Both the position numbers and the translations under genes were made by a program. A DNA stretch of 57,971 nucleotides. Source: an uncultured Bacteroidota bacterium (lineage in GTDB: Bacteria; Bacteroidota; Bacteroidia; Chitinophagales; Chitinophagaceae). Location of the stretch: positions 1 to 57,971 of the forward strand of contig CAIVEH010000051.1 in NCBI GenBank assembly GCA_903904855.1, written 5' to 3'. Shown in pieces: positions 34,377-43,100 of the stretch (its first letter is position 1; the number at the start of each line of letters is the position of its first letter). Under the pieces are notes generated by a model. The model was not told the DNA's origin, did no database searches, and saw nothing but the letters and a program-made list of their open reading frames with translations.

Positions 34377-35279
34377 ATGAAGTTACTCAGATCTGTAATA
34401 GTTTTATTGTTTTTCCCTTTTATGAGTTTCGGGTGGAATGCCGGTGGGCATTACATTGCCGGGGCTATTGCGTTTTACTACCTGGAGACTTACCGGCCCG
34501 GCACCATACCTAAAATACACAATATCCTTAAGTTTCATCCGTGGATCAATAATCCGATATGGACAAGCCATCTTAAAGGACTTGGTGGTGAGCAATATGA
34601 TGCCATGCTGTTTATGCTGGCAAGTAATTTTCCGGAAGATGCCAAAGACTCTGCGTATGGCACATTCCCGATGACTTTGTGGCACAGGGTTAATTACCCC
34701 TTTGTTCCTGAAGGCAGTTCGATACAGGGTGCAAATCCAATAAATCCCAATGCCGAGCAAATGCTTACAGAATTGCTGCAGAAAATTGGCAACGAACCCA
34801 ACGGGCCTCAGAAAGCGATTGATGTTTGCTGGATCATGCACCTGATAGCCGATATTCACCAACCGATGAATTGCATAACAATGTTCGACAGCCGCCACCC
34901 CAAAGGCGATGATGGCGGCAGGTCAACATATATTTCTTACGCATCAACCACTATTGATTTATACAGCTTCTGGAACAATATTTTTGTAAGTGATGTTAAG
35001 ACGGCTCCTGCCAAGGCGCTGGTGCTGATGGGCAACAGTAATTATTCAGACCAGAGTTTGCCTGAGCTTTACAAGATTTCAAATGTCAGCCAATGGGTAA
35101 AAGAGCTGAGTTTTGAAACTGCCAGGTTAAAAGCATACAGAGATGGGGATATTATAGGCACAAATGAGCTGCCATCCAATCTGCCTGATGGCTATGTGGA
35201 AGACGCAAAAACGATTACAGAAAAATTAATGGTACTTGCTGGTAAGCGTATTGGCTCGAAACTGGCAAATGCTTTGTAG
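34377..35279 (+). CDS. Secreted S1/P1-type zinc nuclease
   Basis: A protein of about 300 residues with a signal peptide (MKLLRSVIVLLFFPFMSFG). The mature N-terminus begins with Trp, as in S1/P1 nucleases, where its backbone binds zinc. Further zinc ligands are visible in NAGGHYIAG, TLWHRVNYP and WIMHLIADIHQPMNC (HxxxD and HQP), and in GDDGGR. It cleaves single-stranded RNA or DNA and 3'-nucleotides outside the cytosol, probably for phosphate or nucleotide scavenging. ATG 34377 is used; the frame opens with TTG 34371. A TATATTTG box at 34310-34317 is a possible promoter. Confidence 0.92.
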   Translation: MKLLRSVIVLLFFPFMSFGWNAGGHYIAGAIAFYYLETYRPGTIPKIHNILKFHPWINNPIWTSHLKGLGGEQYDAMLFMLASNFPEDAKDSAYGTFPMTLWHRVNYPFVPEGSSIQGANPINPNAEQMLTELLQKIGNEPNGPQKAIDVCWIMHLIADIHQPMNCITMFDSRHPKGDDGGRSTYISYASTTIDLYSFWNNIFVSDVKTAPAKALVLMGNSNYSDQSLPELYKISNVSQWVKELSFETARLKAYRDGDIIGTNELPSNLPDGYVEDAKTITEKLMVLAGKRIGSKLANAL

Positions 35280-35299
35280 GAAGGTTTTATTCACTGTTC

Positions 35300-38200
35300 C
35301 TATACCGGCTTTATCGGGCTACCTCCCCAACTGCTGTCAGATTGCAGGTTCTCGCCTTTCATAACGAGCGATAGTGCCTCAATATTTACATTGTCGCCTA
35401 TCTCGCTGTCGTAAAGGATAATGGTTTTAGCGCCTATACTGCACTTTTTGCCAATCTTAACCGGACCAACTTTCATTACCCGGTCTTCGAAGAGGTGAGT
35501 CTGTGGACCGCAGTCTTCATTCAGTGCGGTGTCGTCGCCTATGGTTACCATGTCATGTTCGGTAATATCGGTAGTATTCAACCAAACTCTTTTGCCGGTT
35601 TTCATACCCAGCGCCCTCAATAATATGGGCAGCCATGGTGTTCCCTTCATAAAGTCGAGCAGGAAAGGAACTGCAAGTGCCTCACAAGTTGAGGTAATAG
35701 CTTCGCTTCGCCATACTTTTGAGGTCCACATAGGTTTTTGTTCTGGTATATATTTACCCACAGTAACCCATTTTAATATCACTGTTACCAGGAATGTAGG
35801 TAAGCCCATAAATGCCAGGTAATAAAATGGCATCAACAATATGATCACCCACCAGGGCTTGCTTACCAGCAGGTCGTGGGTATATGCAATAAAAAGAATA
35901 CTGCATATCAGAATAACTGTTTCAGGTATCAGTATCCTGATAAATTCAACAATACTACGTGCAAGCACAACAGATGGCCGTGGACGTGCGGTGAGTTCGG
36001 AGGCAAAAGTCCTGCTGGCCTGACGGCGGGGTAGTGCAATAGCAGGCGAGCCAAACCAATCTCGGGCAGTTTCACCAGCCATTTGTTCTTTGGTAGGTGG
36101 AGTAGACAAGACGCCTATCAACATACGCCCCGGCAGATTATACCCTTGCGGAATCAACGCACTGTTGCCTACGAAGCTGTTGTTGCCAATAATAGTTTTA
36201 TCGAGTATCAATTGCTGCCCCCTGATGTCCGATTCTCCCAGCGTTACTGCATCGGCAATAAATGAGCCTTTACCTATCTCCAGTAATGGATGGGTTACGC
36301 TGCTGGCTGTGGATATCTCTGTGTTGCGTCCCACCTTGGCGCCCAATGCACGGAATAAGAGGGATATATATACAGTGGCATAAATAGGGTGTAATACAAT
36401 AAGGGAAAGCGACATCAACTGGTCGGCAAACCATTTACGCACATAAAACCAGCTGTATATAGGATACTTCCCAGGCTTAATTCCACGCTGCAGCAAGCGG
36501 GTAAGAATTACAGTTACCAGTGTAAACACTATGATATAACTCAATGCCAGTGACGGTGTAACGATCAGGTAACTGAAATCGTAATCGGGTGTGGAGTTAT
36601 CAAGATTGTTGATGATGATTATCGTTGGTAGCAGTGGCAACAGAACGACAAACGGGAAAATGAGTAGTGAAAGCGAGAAAATAAAGGTATACCTGTTCCT
36701 TTTCGCATTGGAAACAGGTAATGGTTGTGGTAAATCTTCAATGGCTTTCTTTTCTTTAAAAACAGCAGGACTACCCATCCAGACTTCACCGCTCTTAATT
36801 GTTTTGCCATCCTGCAGAAAACTGAGGTCCTGCAATTCTCCCCAGGCTTCAATTGTGGCGCCACCTGAAATTACAGCACTGCTTCCGATATAAGCATGAT
36901 CGCCGAGGTGAATGCTTCGCAACTTGAGTAACCCATCTTCCACAAATGCATTATTTAATACCACCTGGGAACTGATGCTGACATCACTGCCTATAGTTAC
37001 CAGGTCTTCTGCGCCCACTGTCATAGCGCCTAATTGGGCGTCTTTGGCTACTTTAACACCCATCCGCCGCATGAATATGCAATAAAGCGGTGTTCCGTTA
37101 AGAAACTGCGATGGCAATAACCGTTGCATGGTTTTCACAAACCACCACCTGAAGTAATAAGAACCCCAAAGCGGATAGTCGCCCTCTTTCATTTTGCCAA
37201 TGACCAGCCACTTGACAACAATAGTGAGCATTGAAAACAAAGGTGGAATAAAACAGAACAAACATAGTGCCGTGGTTATAGCATATGGTATCTTTTTTGT
37301 TTCCTCAACTACAATGTAATAGCCAAGGTATGGGAAGAAAATCTGAACAGCAAAAAGGCAATAAAAAAGCAGAAGTGAACCAGTCTGTGCCAGCCAGCAA
37401 AGCAGGTATCTCTGCCGTGGAACTTCATTATAAATCTTTTTGGCTTTAGATTCTGCAACCGGTTTATTCTCCCAGTATTGCACCAGGTTACTCAAAGGCC
37501 TGTTCTGGTATATATCTTTTAAGGATGCCTGGGGTATGTTGGCCTCTCTTCTCAGCCGGGATACTACAGCCGCAGCCAATAAAGAATGACCACCGAGATC
37601 TGTAAAAAAATCATCAGTGAGCAGTATGGTCCTGTTAGGGAAAAACTTTTTTAAAGCGGCAATTACCCTTTCGCTCAGCGGTGCATCCAGATCAATAATT
37701 TCATTGGTAATAGCTCCGGCATTCTCCAGAAGCATAGCCGGTATAGGCAGCGCCTTCCTGTTTATTTTGCCACTGGGCAGGCGGGGCATCTCCGATAACT
37801 GCATGATCACACTTGGCACCATATAAGCTGGCAACACCTTAGCCAGTTCACCACGTATATGTTGCTGGTTCATGGTTACCGGGTCATCGCAAACCACATA
37901 ACCTGCAAGGTGATCCTGGCCGTTAATGTCTTTTTTCACAGCTACCGCGGCAGCTGCAATATCCGGCAGGTTGCTCAGCCTGTTTTCTATTTCGCCCAGT
38001 TCAATCCGATATCCACGCAGCTTTATCTGGTCATCAAACCGCCCCTGGAAGTCAATACTTTTATCTGGATTTATTATGGCAGCATCTCCTGTTCTGTAAA
38101 CCGTATCTCCCGGCAGAGCTTCCATCTGAGGTGGTTTAGGAACAAATTTCTGCGCAGTTAATTCAGGGAGATTAATATACCCTTTGCAAACACCCGGACC

Positions 38201-39238
38201 GGTTATAACCAGTTCGCCACGTTCGCCAACAGGGAGTATATTCAGGTTTTCATCTACAACTGCTATGTTATAGTTCGGCAGAGGAATTCCGATCGTTATC
38301 GGATCGCCTGGTTGTAACGATATCAGAGTGGCTGTAACGGTAGTTTCGGTAGGTCCGTAGCTATTGAAAAAACGCCTTGCCGGAACAGACCATCTTGCCA
38401 GTACCTGCTGTGTGCAGGCCTCACCACCTGCATTTACTAATCTTAATAATGGAATATCATCCTCCATCACTGCCAGCAGGCTGGGTACAGCGTGCAGTAC
38501 AGTGATGCGGTTTTTGCGTAGCACTTCACCTAATTCATCAATCGATTTGGCAGTTGCGGCATCAGACACCCACAAAGTAGCACCGGCGAAATAGGATATC
38601 CATGTTTCTTCGCACCACATATCGAAGGAAACAGAAAATCCCTGGTAGACTTTATCATCGCTGTTGATCTCCAGAACTGATTGTTCAGCTCTCACAAAAT
38701 GGCATATCTGGCGGTGCGCTATAGGAATACCTTTAGGCTTTCCGGTGCTGCCCGATGTATACAGTACATAGGCCCAGTTATCAGGATGTGCGCCGGGAGT
38801 AATATAAACAGGTATATCTGATTTTGGCTGGGGGACAACACCAAACATAGGGCAATCCAACGCCAGTTTTTCATCACTTATATACCCTTTGGCTCCTACT
38901 TCTTTTAATACCGTTTCCACTCTTTCCGCGGGCATTTCGCGATCGAGAGGAACATATGCTGCACCGGCTTTTACAATACCTAAAACAGCAACATGCAATT
39001 CTAAACTGCGGGGCCACCATAAACCAACTGAATCACCCGGCATAACGCCTTGCTGATAAAGATAATCTGCCAGAGCATCACTCCATCGGTCCAGTTCGGC
39101 ATAACTGATACTCTGATCATTAAAAATCAAAGCAGTATTTGTACCGAAAGTCTTTGCAGACATACGGAAAATATCTGCCAGCGTTTCTTCACGCAACAGA
39201 TCCGGACGAACAGCTCCAAGTACTATGCCTTGATTCAT
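35300..39238 (-). CDS. Pls/PosA-type NRPS-like protein: adenylation domain, carrier domain, membrane/hexapeptide terminal region
   Basis: A 1312-residue membrane protein of the epsilon-poly-lysine-synthetase-like architecture. Adenylation domain (about 25-500): A3 TSGSTGKPKG (161-170), A5 NSYGPTET, A7 YRTGD, A8 GYRIELGEIE and A10 Lys491 in LPSGKINRKAL. Carrier domain: LGGHSLLAA with phosphopantetheine Ser552. From about 610 onward come three membrane blocks interleaved with left-handed beta-helix (hexapeptide) stretches. In Pls the terminal domain joins amino acids into isopeptide homopolymers without a condensation domain. The amino acid used here cannot be read reliably by eye. No modifying genes or transporter lie beside it. 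A phosphopantetheinyl transferase must be elsewhere. Confidence 0.9.
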   Translation of the reverse strand: MNQGIVLGAVRPDLLREETLADIFRMSAKTFGTNTALIFNDQSISYAELDRWSDALADYLYQQGVMPGDSVGLWWPRSLELHVAVLGIVKAGAAYVPLDREMPAERVETVLKEVGAKGYISDEKLALDCPMFGVVPQPKSDIPVYITPGAHPDNWAYVLYTSGSTGKPKGIPIAHRQICHFVRAEQSVLEINSDDKVYQGFSVSFDMWCEETWISYFAGATLWVSDAATAKSIDELGEVLRKNRITVLHAVPSLLAVMEDDIPLLRLVNAGGEACTQQVLARWSVPARRFFNSYGPTETTVTATLISLQPGDPITIGIPLPNYNIAVVDENLNILPVGERGELVITGPGVCKGYINLPELTAQKFVPKPPQMEALPGDTVYRTGDAAIINPDKSIDFQGRFDDQIKLRGYRIELGEIENRLSNLPDIAAAAVAVKKDINGQDHLAGYVVCDDPVTMNQQHIRGELAKVLPAYMVPSVIMQLSEMPRLPSGKINRKALPIPAMLLENAGAITNEIIDLDAPLSERVIAALKKFFPNRTILLTDDFFTDLGGHSLLAAAVVSRLRREANIPQASLKDIYQNRPLSNLVQYWENKPVAESKAKKIYNEVPRQRYLLCWLAQTGSLLLFYCLFAVQIFFPYLGYYIVVEETKKIPYAITTALCLFCFIPPLFSMLTIVVKWLVIGKMKEGDYPLWGSYYFRWWFVKTMQRLLPSQFLNGTPLYCIFMRRMGVKVAKDAQLGAMTVGAEDLVTIGSDVSISSQVVLNNAFVEDGLLKLRSIHLGDHAYIGSSAVISGGATIEAWGELQDLSFLQDGKTIKSGEVWMGSPAVFKEKKAIEDLPQPLPVSNAKRNRYTFIFSLSLLIFPFVVLLPLLPTIIIINNLDNSTPDYDFSYLIVTPSLALSYIIVFTLVTVILTRLLQRGIKPGKYPIYSWFYVRKWFADQLMSLSLIVLHPIYATVYISLLFRALGAKVGRNTEISTASSVTHPLLEIGKGSFIADAVTLGESDIRGQQLILDKTIIGNNSFVGNSALIPQGYNLPGRMLIGVLSTPPTKEQMAGETARDWFGSPAIALPRRQASRTFASELTARPRPSVVLARSIVEFIRILIPETVILICSILFIAYTHDLLVSKPWWVIILLMPFYYLAFMGLPTFLVTVILKWVTVGKYIPEQKPMWTSKVWRSEAITSTCEALAVPFLLDFMKGTPWLPILLRALGMKTGKRVWLNTTDITEHDMVTIGDDTALNEDCGPQTHLFEDRVMKVGPVKIGKKCSIGAKTIILYDSEIGDNVNIEALSLVMKGENLQSDSSWGGSPIKPV

Positions 39239-39479
39239 GAATAATAATGCCTGAACAACTCTTATTTAAAGAGGAAAAGTACAACATTTCCGGTGCTCCC
39301 TGCTGAATTTCTTTATTCCTAATTTCAAATCCGGGCTGGTATTTAAATGATAATTATATCCTGAAACTGTAATAACAGCTGATTAAATTATTTTTACCCC
39401 ATTCAATTATTCATCCTGTGCTGAATATGTTGATGATTTAATAATCCTTGTTTAGTTTTGGCCCGCAGATATACTATTT

Positions 39480-40079
39480 ATGACACCTGAAAGAACAGCA
39501 AAAATCAATAAAGTGCTCAATAACCGCCAACCCGGATTAGTTGTGGTACTGGAAAATGTTCATGATCCGCATAATATTTCTGCAGTTATGCGCACATGCG
39601 ATGCAGTTGGCGTGCAGGATGTATTTGTGCTGACCACAATAATGCCCCGGCATAAAAAATTTGGTAAAACCAGCGCGGCCAGTGCTCTAGGATGGCTCAG
39701 TATCCACCAGTATGAAAATACGGAAGAGTGCATGAATGAGGTGAAAAAGCGGTGCGATAAGGTTTATGCAACTCATCTTGGTGTACAATCTATGTCGTTA
39801 TATGATCTTGAATTAACAGAAAAGGTGGCGCTTGTATTTGGCAATGAACATTCGGGAGTTTCAGAAGAATGCCTGGGATATTGTGATGGCAATTTTATTA
39901 TTCCACAGGTGGGTATGGTGCAGTCGCTGAATATTTCTGTGGCATGTGCAATTACGCTTTATGAGGCATTCAGGCAACGTCATAAGGCAGGATTTTACGA
40001 TGGAAAACCTGGGTTCCCGGAAGCTGAATGGAATAAAATTGCATTGCAGTGGAGGATGTATCCGGAGAAGTTATTGTGA
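39480..40079 (+). CDS. trmH: TrmH-family tRNA (guanosine-2'-O)-methyltransferase
   Basis: A 199-residue SPOUT methyltransferase using SAM to methylate the ribose of G18 in tRNA. The three SPOUT motifs are ENVHDPHNISAVMRTCDAVG (residues 24-43), ALVFGNEHSGVS and IPQVGMVQSLNISVACAI, and together they form the knot. Length and order are normal for TrmH. Its final 9 nt overlap the decayed toxin gene on the other strand (40071-40400). Monocistronic. Confidence 0.94.
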   Translation: MTPERTAKINKVLNNRQPGLVVVLENVHDPHNISAVMRTCDAVGVQDVFVLTTIMPRHKKFGKTSAASALGWLSIHQYENTEECMNEVKKRCDKVYATHLGVQSMSLYDLELTEKVALVFGNEHSGVSEECLGYCDGNFIIPQVGMVQSLNISVACAITLYEAFRQRHKAGFYDGKPGFPEAEWNKIALQWRMYPEKLL

Positions 40080-40400
40080 TAAAATATCTATAAGTATTTG
40101 TAATTCCTGGCTTGAAATATTGGCTTGTTCAGACTTATCATATATGTCAAGCAGAAATACTCTGCTTTTTTGAATTCGAACATAGATGATTAACCTTGCC
40201 CCACCTCTTTTACCCTTACCTTTCGAACCTATAGCCAATCGTATTTTAAAGCAATCTTTCCCAATTGATATTCCCGGTGTGGGATTAACTTCAAGTTAAT
40301 CAAACAATTCTGCAAGGTCTTTAACCAATGAAGGATACTTTTTGGCGAGTCTTTTTAGTTTTCTTACAAATGGGTCTGTTGCTATTATCTCAAAGTTCAT
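40071..40400 (-). pseudogene. RelE/ParE-type toxin gene broken by a nonsense codon
   Basis: A 110-codon frame overlaps the antitoxin gene by 11 nt. Codons 1-34 read a RelE-like start (FVRKLKRLAKKYPSLVKDLA); codon 35 is TAA (40298-40296). The frame then continues with clear toxin sequence (KIRLAIGSKGKGKRGGARLI, then FLLDIYDKSEQ) to a normal stop at 40071. RelE-type toxins cut mRNA on the ribosome. The sequence after the stop is well preserved, so the inactivation looks recent, or the read is wrong. It overlaps the end of trmH on the other strand. Confidence 0.85.
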
Positions 40401-40602
40401 TCAGAAGATCTTTGGCTTTTTTTAATTTCTTTTCTCCTTTTTCATAAAGTTTTACATCATTAAAAGCCTCAGCTAGGTCCTCAACAAATTTGCTCTTCCG
40501 CTTTTCTTTAATCTCTTTCATTACATGGACATAGTCAAGACTTTTAACTAATTCCATAAAAAACGGAACACGATTATCTTTTATATCCAGAAGCACTTTC
40601 AT
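40390..40602 (-). CDS. Probable antitoxin of a RelE-type toxin-antitoxin pair
   Basis: A 70-residue, highly charged helical protein (VMKEIKEKRKSKFVEDLAEAF, then KKLKKAKDLLNEL) directly upstream of, and overlapping by 11 nt, a RelE-like toxin frame. Size, order and overlap are those of a type II antitoxin in Bacteroidota. I do not see a clear DNA-binding fold at the N-terminus. The toxin partner carries a nonsense codon, so this antitoxin may now be without a target, or it still neutralises toxins encoded elsewhere. Confidence 0.75.
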   Translation of the reverse strand: MKVLLDIKDNRVPFFMELVKSLDYVHVMKEIKEKRKSKFVEDLAEAFNDVKLYEKGEKKLKKAKDLLNEL

Positions 40603-40672
40603 TGTAAATTTTGTTTTGTAGCACTCAAAAATAAGAATAAAACATGAGGGATCAAATTTGATAAATTCAGGA

Positions 40673-41308
40673 TTAAACTAACCGTTTTAATTCAACTATT
40701 ATATCTTTTTCTTTTTCTCCAACTAAGCCAACTTTTTTATGGTGCCTAAATCCGGAATCAGTTCTATTTGCTGCTTCGATTGCCTTCTCTGCAAATACTT
40801 TAGCCAGTGAGTTTTTCCCTAAATCTGCATTAATAAGGGCAATTGAAGCATTTACTAAAAACAGGCTGAGAGGGAATACAAAGTGTTTCTGCCGTTTATT
40901 TAGCATACTCACAACTTCTCCATAGTACTGCGTAAGTTTGTTTTGAGCTACATACAATCCGAAGTGCTCCGCTGCAGCAGTTATTGAATTTGGCTTTTTT
41001 TCCTCCAATTCAAAAATTAAATGATAGTATTCAATTGTCTTTCGAACATCATTAAGATTTTCGTAACATTTTGCCAATCCGAAATAAACTGTATCAAGGT
41101 AAAACGTATCAGGCCATTTTTCTAAAATATAATTGAAAAGTTCTACTGCTTCGGGAATTAGTGTTTCTTCATCTGTCTCTAACAGAGTGTACGCCTGCAC
41201 CATAGCATTTCCATCTGCCTGGCTTCTACAATGGCTTAGTCGGGTAAAAAAATCTTCTTTTTCCAGCCTTGTCCAGTTGGTTCTTCTACACCAATTATTA
41301 TCTCTCAT
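40673..41308 (-). CDS. TPR-like hypothetical protein (211 aa)
   Basis: A 211-residue soluble, helical protein. Helix pairs resemble tetratricopeptide units (YLDTVYFGLAKCYENLNDVR, KTIEYYHLIFELEEKK, LAKVFAEKAIEAANR). No signal peptide, no catalytic motif. It resembles tetratricopeptide proteins that scaffold complexes, but nothing assigns a partner. It lies between the toxin-antitoxin remnant and rpoD on the same strand; the rpoD terminator (41360-41392) separates it from rpoD. Confidence 0.65.
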   Translation of the reverse strand: MRDNNWCRRTNWTRLEKEDFFTRLSHCRSQADGNAMVQAYTLLETDEETLIPEAVELFNYILEKWPDTFYLDTVYFGLAKCYENLNDVRKTIEYYHLIFELEEKKPNSITAAAEHFGLYVAQNKLTQYYGEVVSMLNKRQKHFVFPLSLFLVNASIALINADLGKNSLAKVFAEKAIEAANRTDSGFRHHKKVGLVGEKEKDIIVELKRLV

Positions 41309-41359
41309 CAGTTTTTTAGAAGTAAATAGAAAAAATGGTCGGTAAATAAATTTAAAAAC

Positions 41360-41392
41360 AAACGCCCCGCACTATATAAGCACGGGGCGTTT
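41360..41392 (-). terminator. Terminator of the primary sigma factor gene
   Basis: A perfect 10-bp GC-rich stem (41360-41369 with 41383-41392) around a 13-nt loop, with T-rich sequence on the minus-strand side. It lies 18 nt after the rpoD stop. Confidence 0.88.
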
Positions 41393-41410
41393 TATTAATT
41401 ATTTTTAATA

Positions 41411-42280
41411 TCAATTCCCCAAGTAAGTCTTAAGCAACTGGCACCTGCTGGCAGTGCGCAGCTTGGTGATTGCTTTATCTTTTATCTGGCGTACCCGCTC
41501 ACGGGTCAATGAAAATTTATCGCCGATATCTTCCAGGCTCATCGGGTTAGCAACACCAATACCGAAATACAATTTAATCACGTCTCTTTGCCTGTCGGTA
41601 AGTGTGCTAAGCGAACGTTCAATTTCACAACGGAGCGACTCGCCATGATACAATTCAGCATCTGCAGAATCCGAATTGGGGTTCTCCAGAATATCCAGCA
41701 ATGTATTGTCTTCACTGTCTACAAACGGTGCATCTACCGATACATGCCTTGCAGCAACACCCAGCGTTGTTTCCACTTCCTCAGTGCCGATATCCAGTAG
41801 TTCAGCCAGTTCTTCGGTCGATGGCTCCCGCTCGTACTCCTGTTCCAGTTGGGAATAAGCTTTACTTATTTTATTGGAAAGGCCAACTTTATTCAGAGGG
41901 AGGCGCACAATACGCGATTGCTCGGCAAGAGCCTGCAATATCGACTGGCGGATCCACCAAACGGCATAGGAAATGAATTTAAAACCTCTTGTTTCATCAA
42001 AACGCTGGGCGGCCTTAATCAATCCGAGATTTCCCTCATTAATAAGGTCACTTAGGGAGAGGCCCTGGTTCTGATACTGTTTTGCAACTGATACTACAAA
42101 ACGAAGATTAGCTTTTGTTAATTTTTCCAGTGCTCTCTGATCTCCTTGTTTGATCCTGATGGCGAGCTGAACTTCTTCTTCAGGTGTAATTAAATCTACT
42201 TTGCCGATCTCCTGGAGATATTTTTCCAACGACTGACTTTCCCGGTTAGTAATTGATTTTGTGATCTTTAACTGACGCAT
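41411..42280 (-). CDS. rpoD: RNA polymerase primary sigma factor (RpoD/SigA, Bacteroidota short type)
   Basis: A 289-residue sigma-70 factor that directs RNA polymerase to the TTTG/TAnnTTTG promoters seen in this window. Regions in order: 1.2 ([20 protein letters not shown]), 2.1-2.4 ([26 protein letters not shown] and the core-binding/-7 region to [10 protein letters not shown]), 3 ([12 protein letters not shown]), and 4 ([21 protein letters not shown], the -33-binding helix-turn-helix). Region 1.1 is absent, as usual in this phylum. I start at ATG 42280 (MRQLKITKS), the conserved family start, rather than the in-frame ATG 12 nt upstream. A strong consensus promoter lies at 42357-42388. Confidence 0.95.
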   Translation of the reverse strand: MRQLKITKSITNRESQSLEKYLQEIGKVDLITPEEEVQLAIRIKQGDQRALEKLTKANLRFVVSVAKQYQNQGLSLSDLINEGNLGLIKAAQRFDETRGFKFISYAVWWIRQSILQALAEQSRIVRLPLNKVGLSNKISKAYSQLEQEYEREPSTEELAELLDIGTEEVETTLGVAARHVSVDAPFVDSEDNTLLDILENPNSDSADAELYHGESLRCEIERSLSTLTDRQRDVIKLYFGIGVANPMSLEDIGDKFSLTRERVRQIKDKAITKLRTASRCQLLKTYLGN

Positions 42281-42356
42281 AGACATAGGCAAAGAATTGA
42301 TTGGTTTGGATTAAAATCGCTCAACTTTGAAACAATTAAAAAAGAGATTACCATGA

Positions 42357-42388
42357 CAAATCTAAGGGTCTTAACATTCCTACCCAAA
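42357..42388 (-). promoter_or_regulatory. Promoter of rpoD
   Basis: On the minus strand: TTTG (42388-42385), a 20-nt spacer and TAGATTTG (42364-42357). Both elements fit the Bacteroidota consensus, and the leader is about 70 nt. Confidence 0.8.
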
Positions 42389-42532
42389 AAAAATTTGTGA
42401 ATCCATTAACGCAATTTTATTATATCGGTGGATGTGGTTAATAAATATCTGTCAGAAACGATAATAAAATTTTGATTCTAGCTTCCTTTTTTTATTATTG
42501 CACCCAAACTACTAAAAGTGGCTACTCCGATA

Positions 42533-42916
42533 ATGAACAAAAAGAAGATAATGTACTCCGTGGAATTCCCTATTCGTTGTTCACCGAATATTTTATACGA
42601 ATTTTTATCAACCTCTGTTGGACTTCAGGAATGGTTTGCCGATAAGGTTGACCAGAGAGATAATAAATTTTATTTCACCTGGAACGGCAGCACAGATGCT
42701 GCTGAGATTCTGGAGCATATCGACAATGAATTTATCAGGTTGAGATGGGATTACTCTAATAAAGATGAATTCTTCGAATTCAGTATTGATCAGAGCAATA
42801 TTACTAACGAAACCATTCTCAGAATTACTGATTTTGCAGATAAGGCTGATATGAAAGACCAGCAGCGATTATGGAATTCACAGGTCAGTGAACTGAAACA
42901 CAGAATCGGCAGTTAA
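42533..42916 (+). CDS. START-like (AHSA1-type) domain protein
   Basis: A single START-like/SRPBCC domain of about 127 residues, found widely in Bacteroidota. Features are an N-terminal strand (YSVEFPIRCSPNILYEFLS), the LQEWFADKV segment and the closing helix (QRLWNSQVSELKHRI). This fold binds a hydrophobic ligand in a central cavity; the ligand is unknown. The frame opens at GTG 42518, but ATG 42533 follows a promoter-like TATTATTG box (about 42491-42498) at a reasonable distance. A perfect hairpin (42982-43015) lies 65 nt after the stop. Confidence 0.8.
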   Translation: MNKKKIMYSVEFPIRCSPNILYEFLSTSVGLQEWFADKVDQRDNKFYFTWNGSTDAAEILEHIDNEFIRLRWDYSNKDEFFEFSIDQSNITNETILRITDFADKADMKDQQRLWNSQVSELKHRIGS

Positions 42917-42981
42917 TCTGATAATATAACAGAAGCTGAAAGCCGAATCTGATCTCCGTATACAGGATTAGGTCCTTAAAT

Positions 42982-43015
42982 TGCCAATGCCTGCTTTTGT
43001 GAGCAGGCATTGGCA
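42982..43015 (-). repeat. Perfect 14-bp hairpin after the START-like gene (possible family member, copy 4)
   Basis: The arms 42982-42995 and 43002-43015 pair perfectly around a 6-nt loop. No T-run follows on the plus strand. Read on the minus strand, the loop edge is CTCACAAAAG, similar to the CTC...AAAG loop edges of the hairpins at 2125 and 48244. Confidence 0.55.
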
Positions 43016-43100
43016 GTATAAAGAAAGGTTAATGATAGGAGTATAATACTGTTTTAGCCCGTGTTTTTATGTAGGTTTGTAATCTAAAAGCCTCCTTGTA

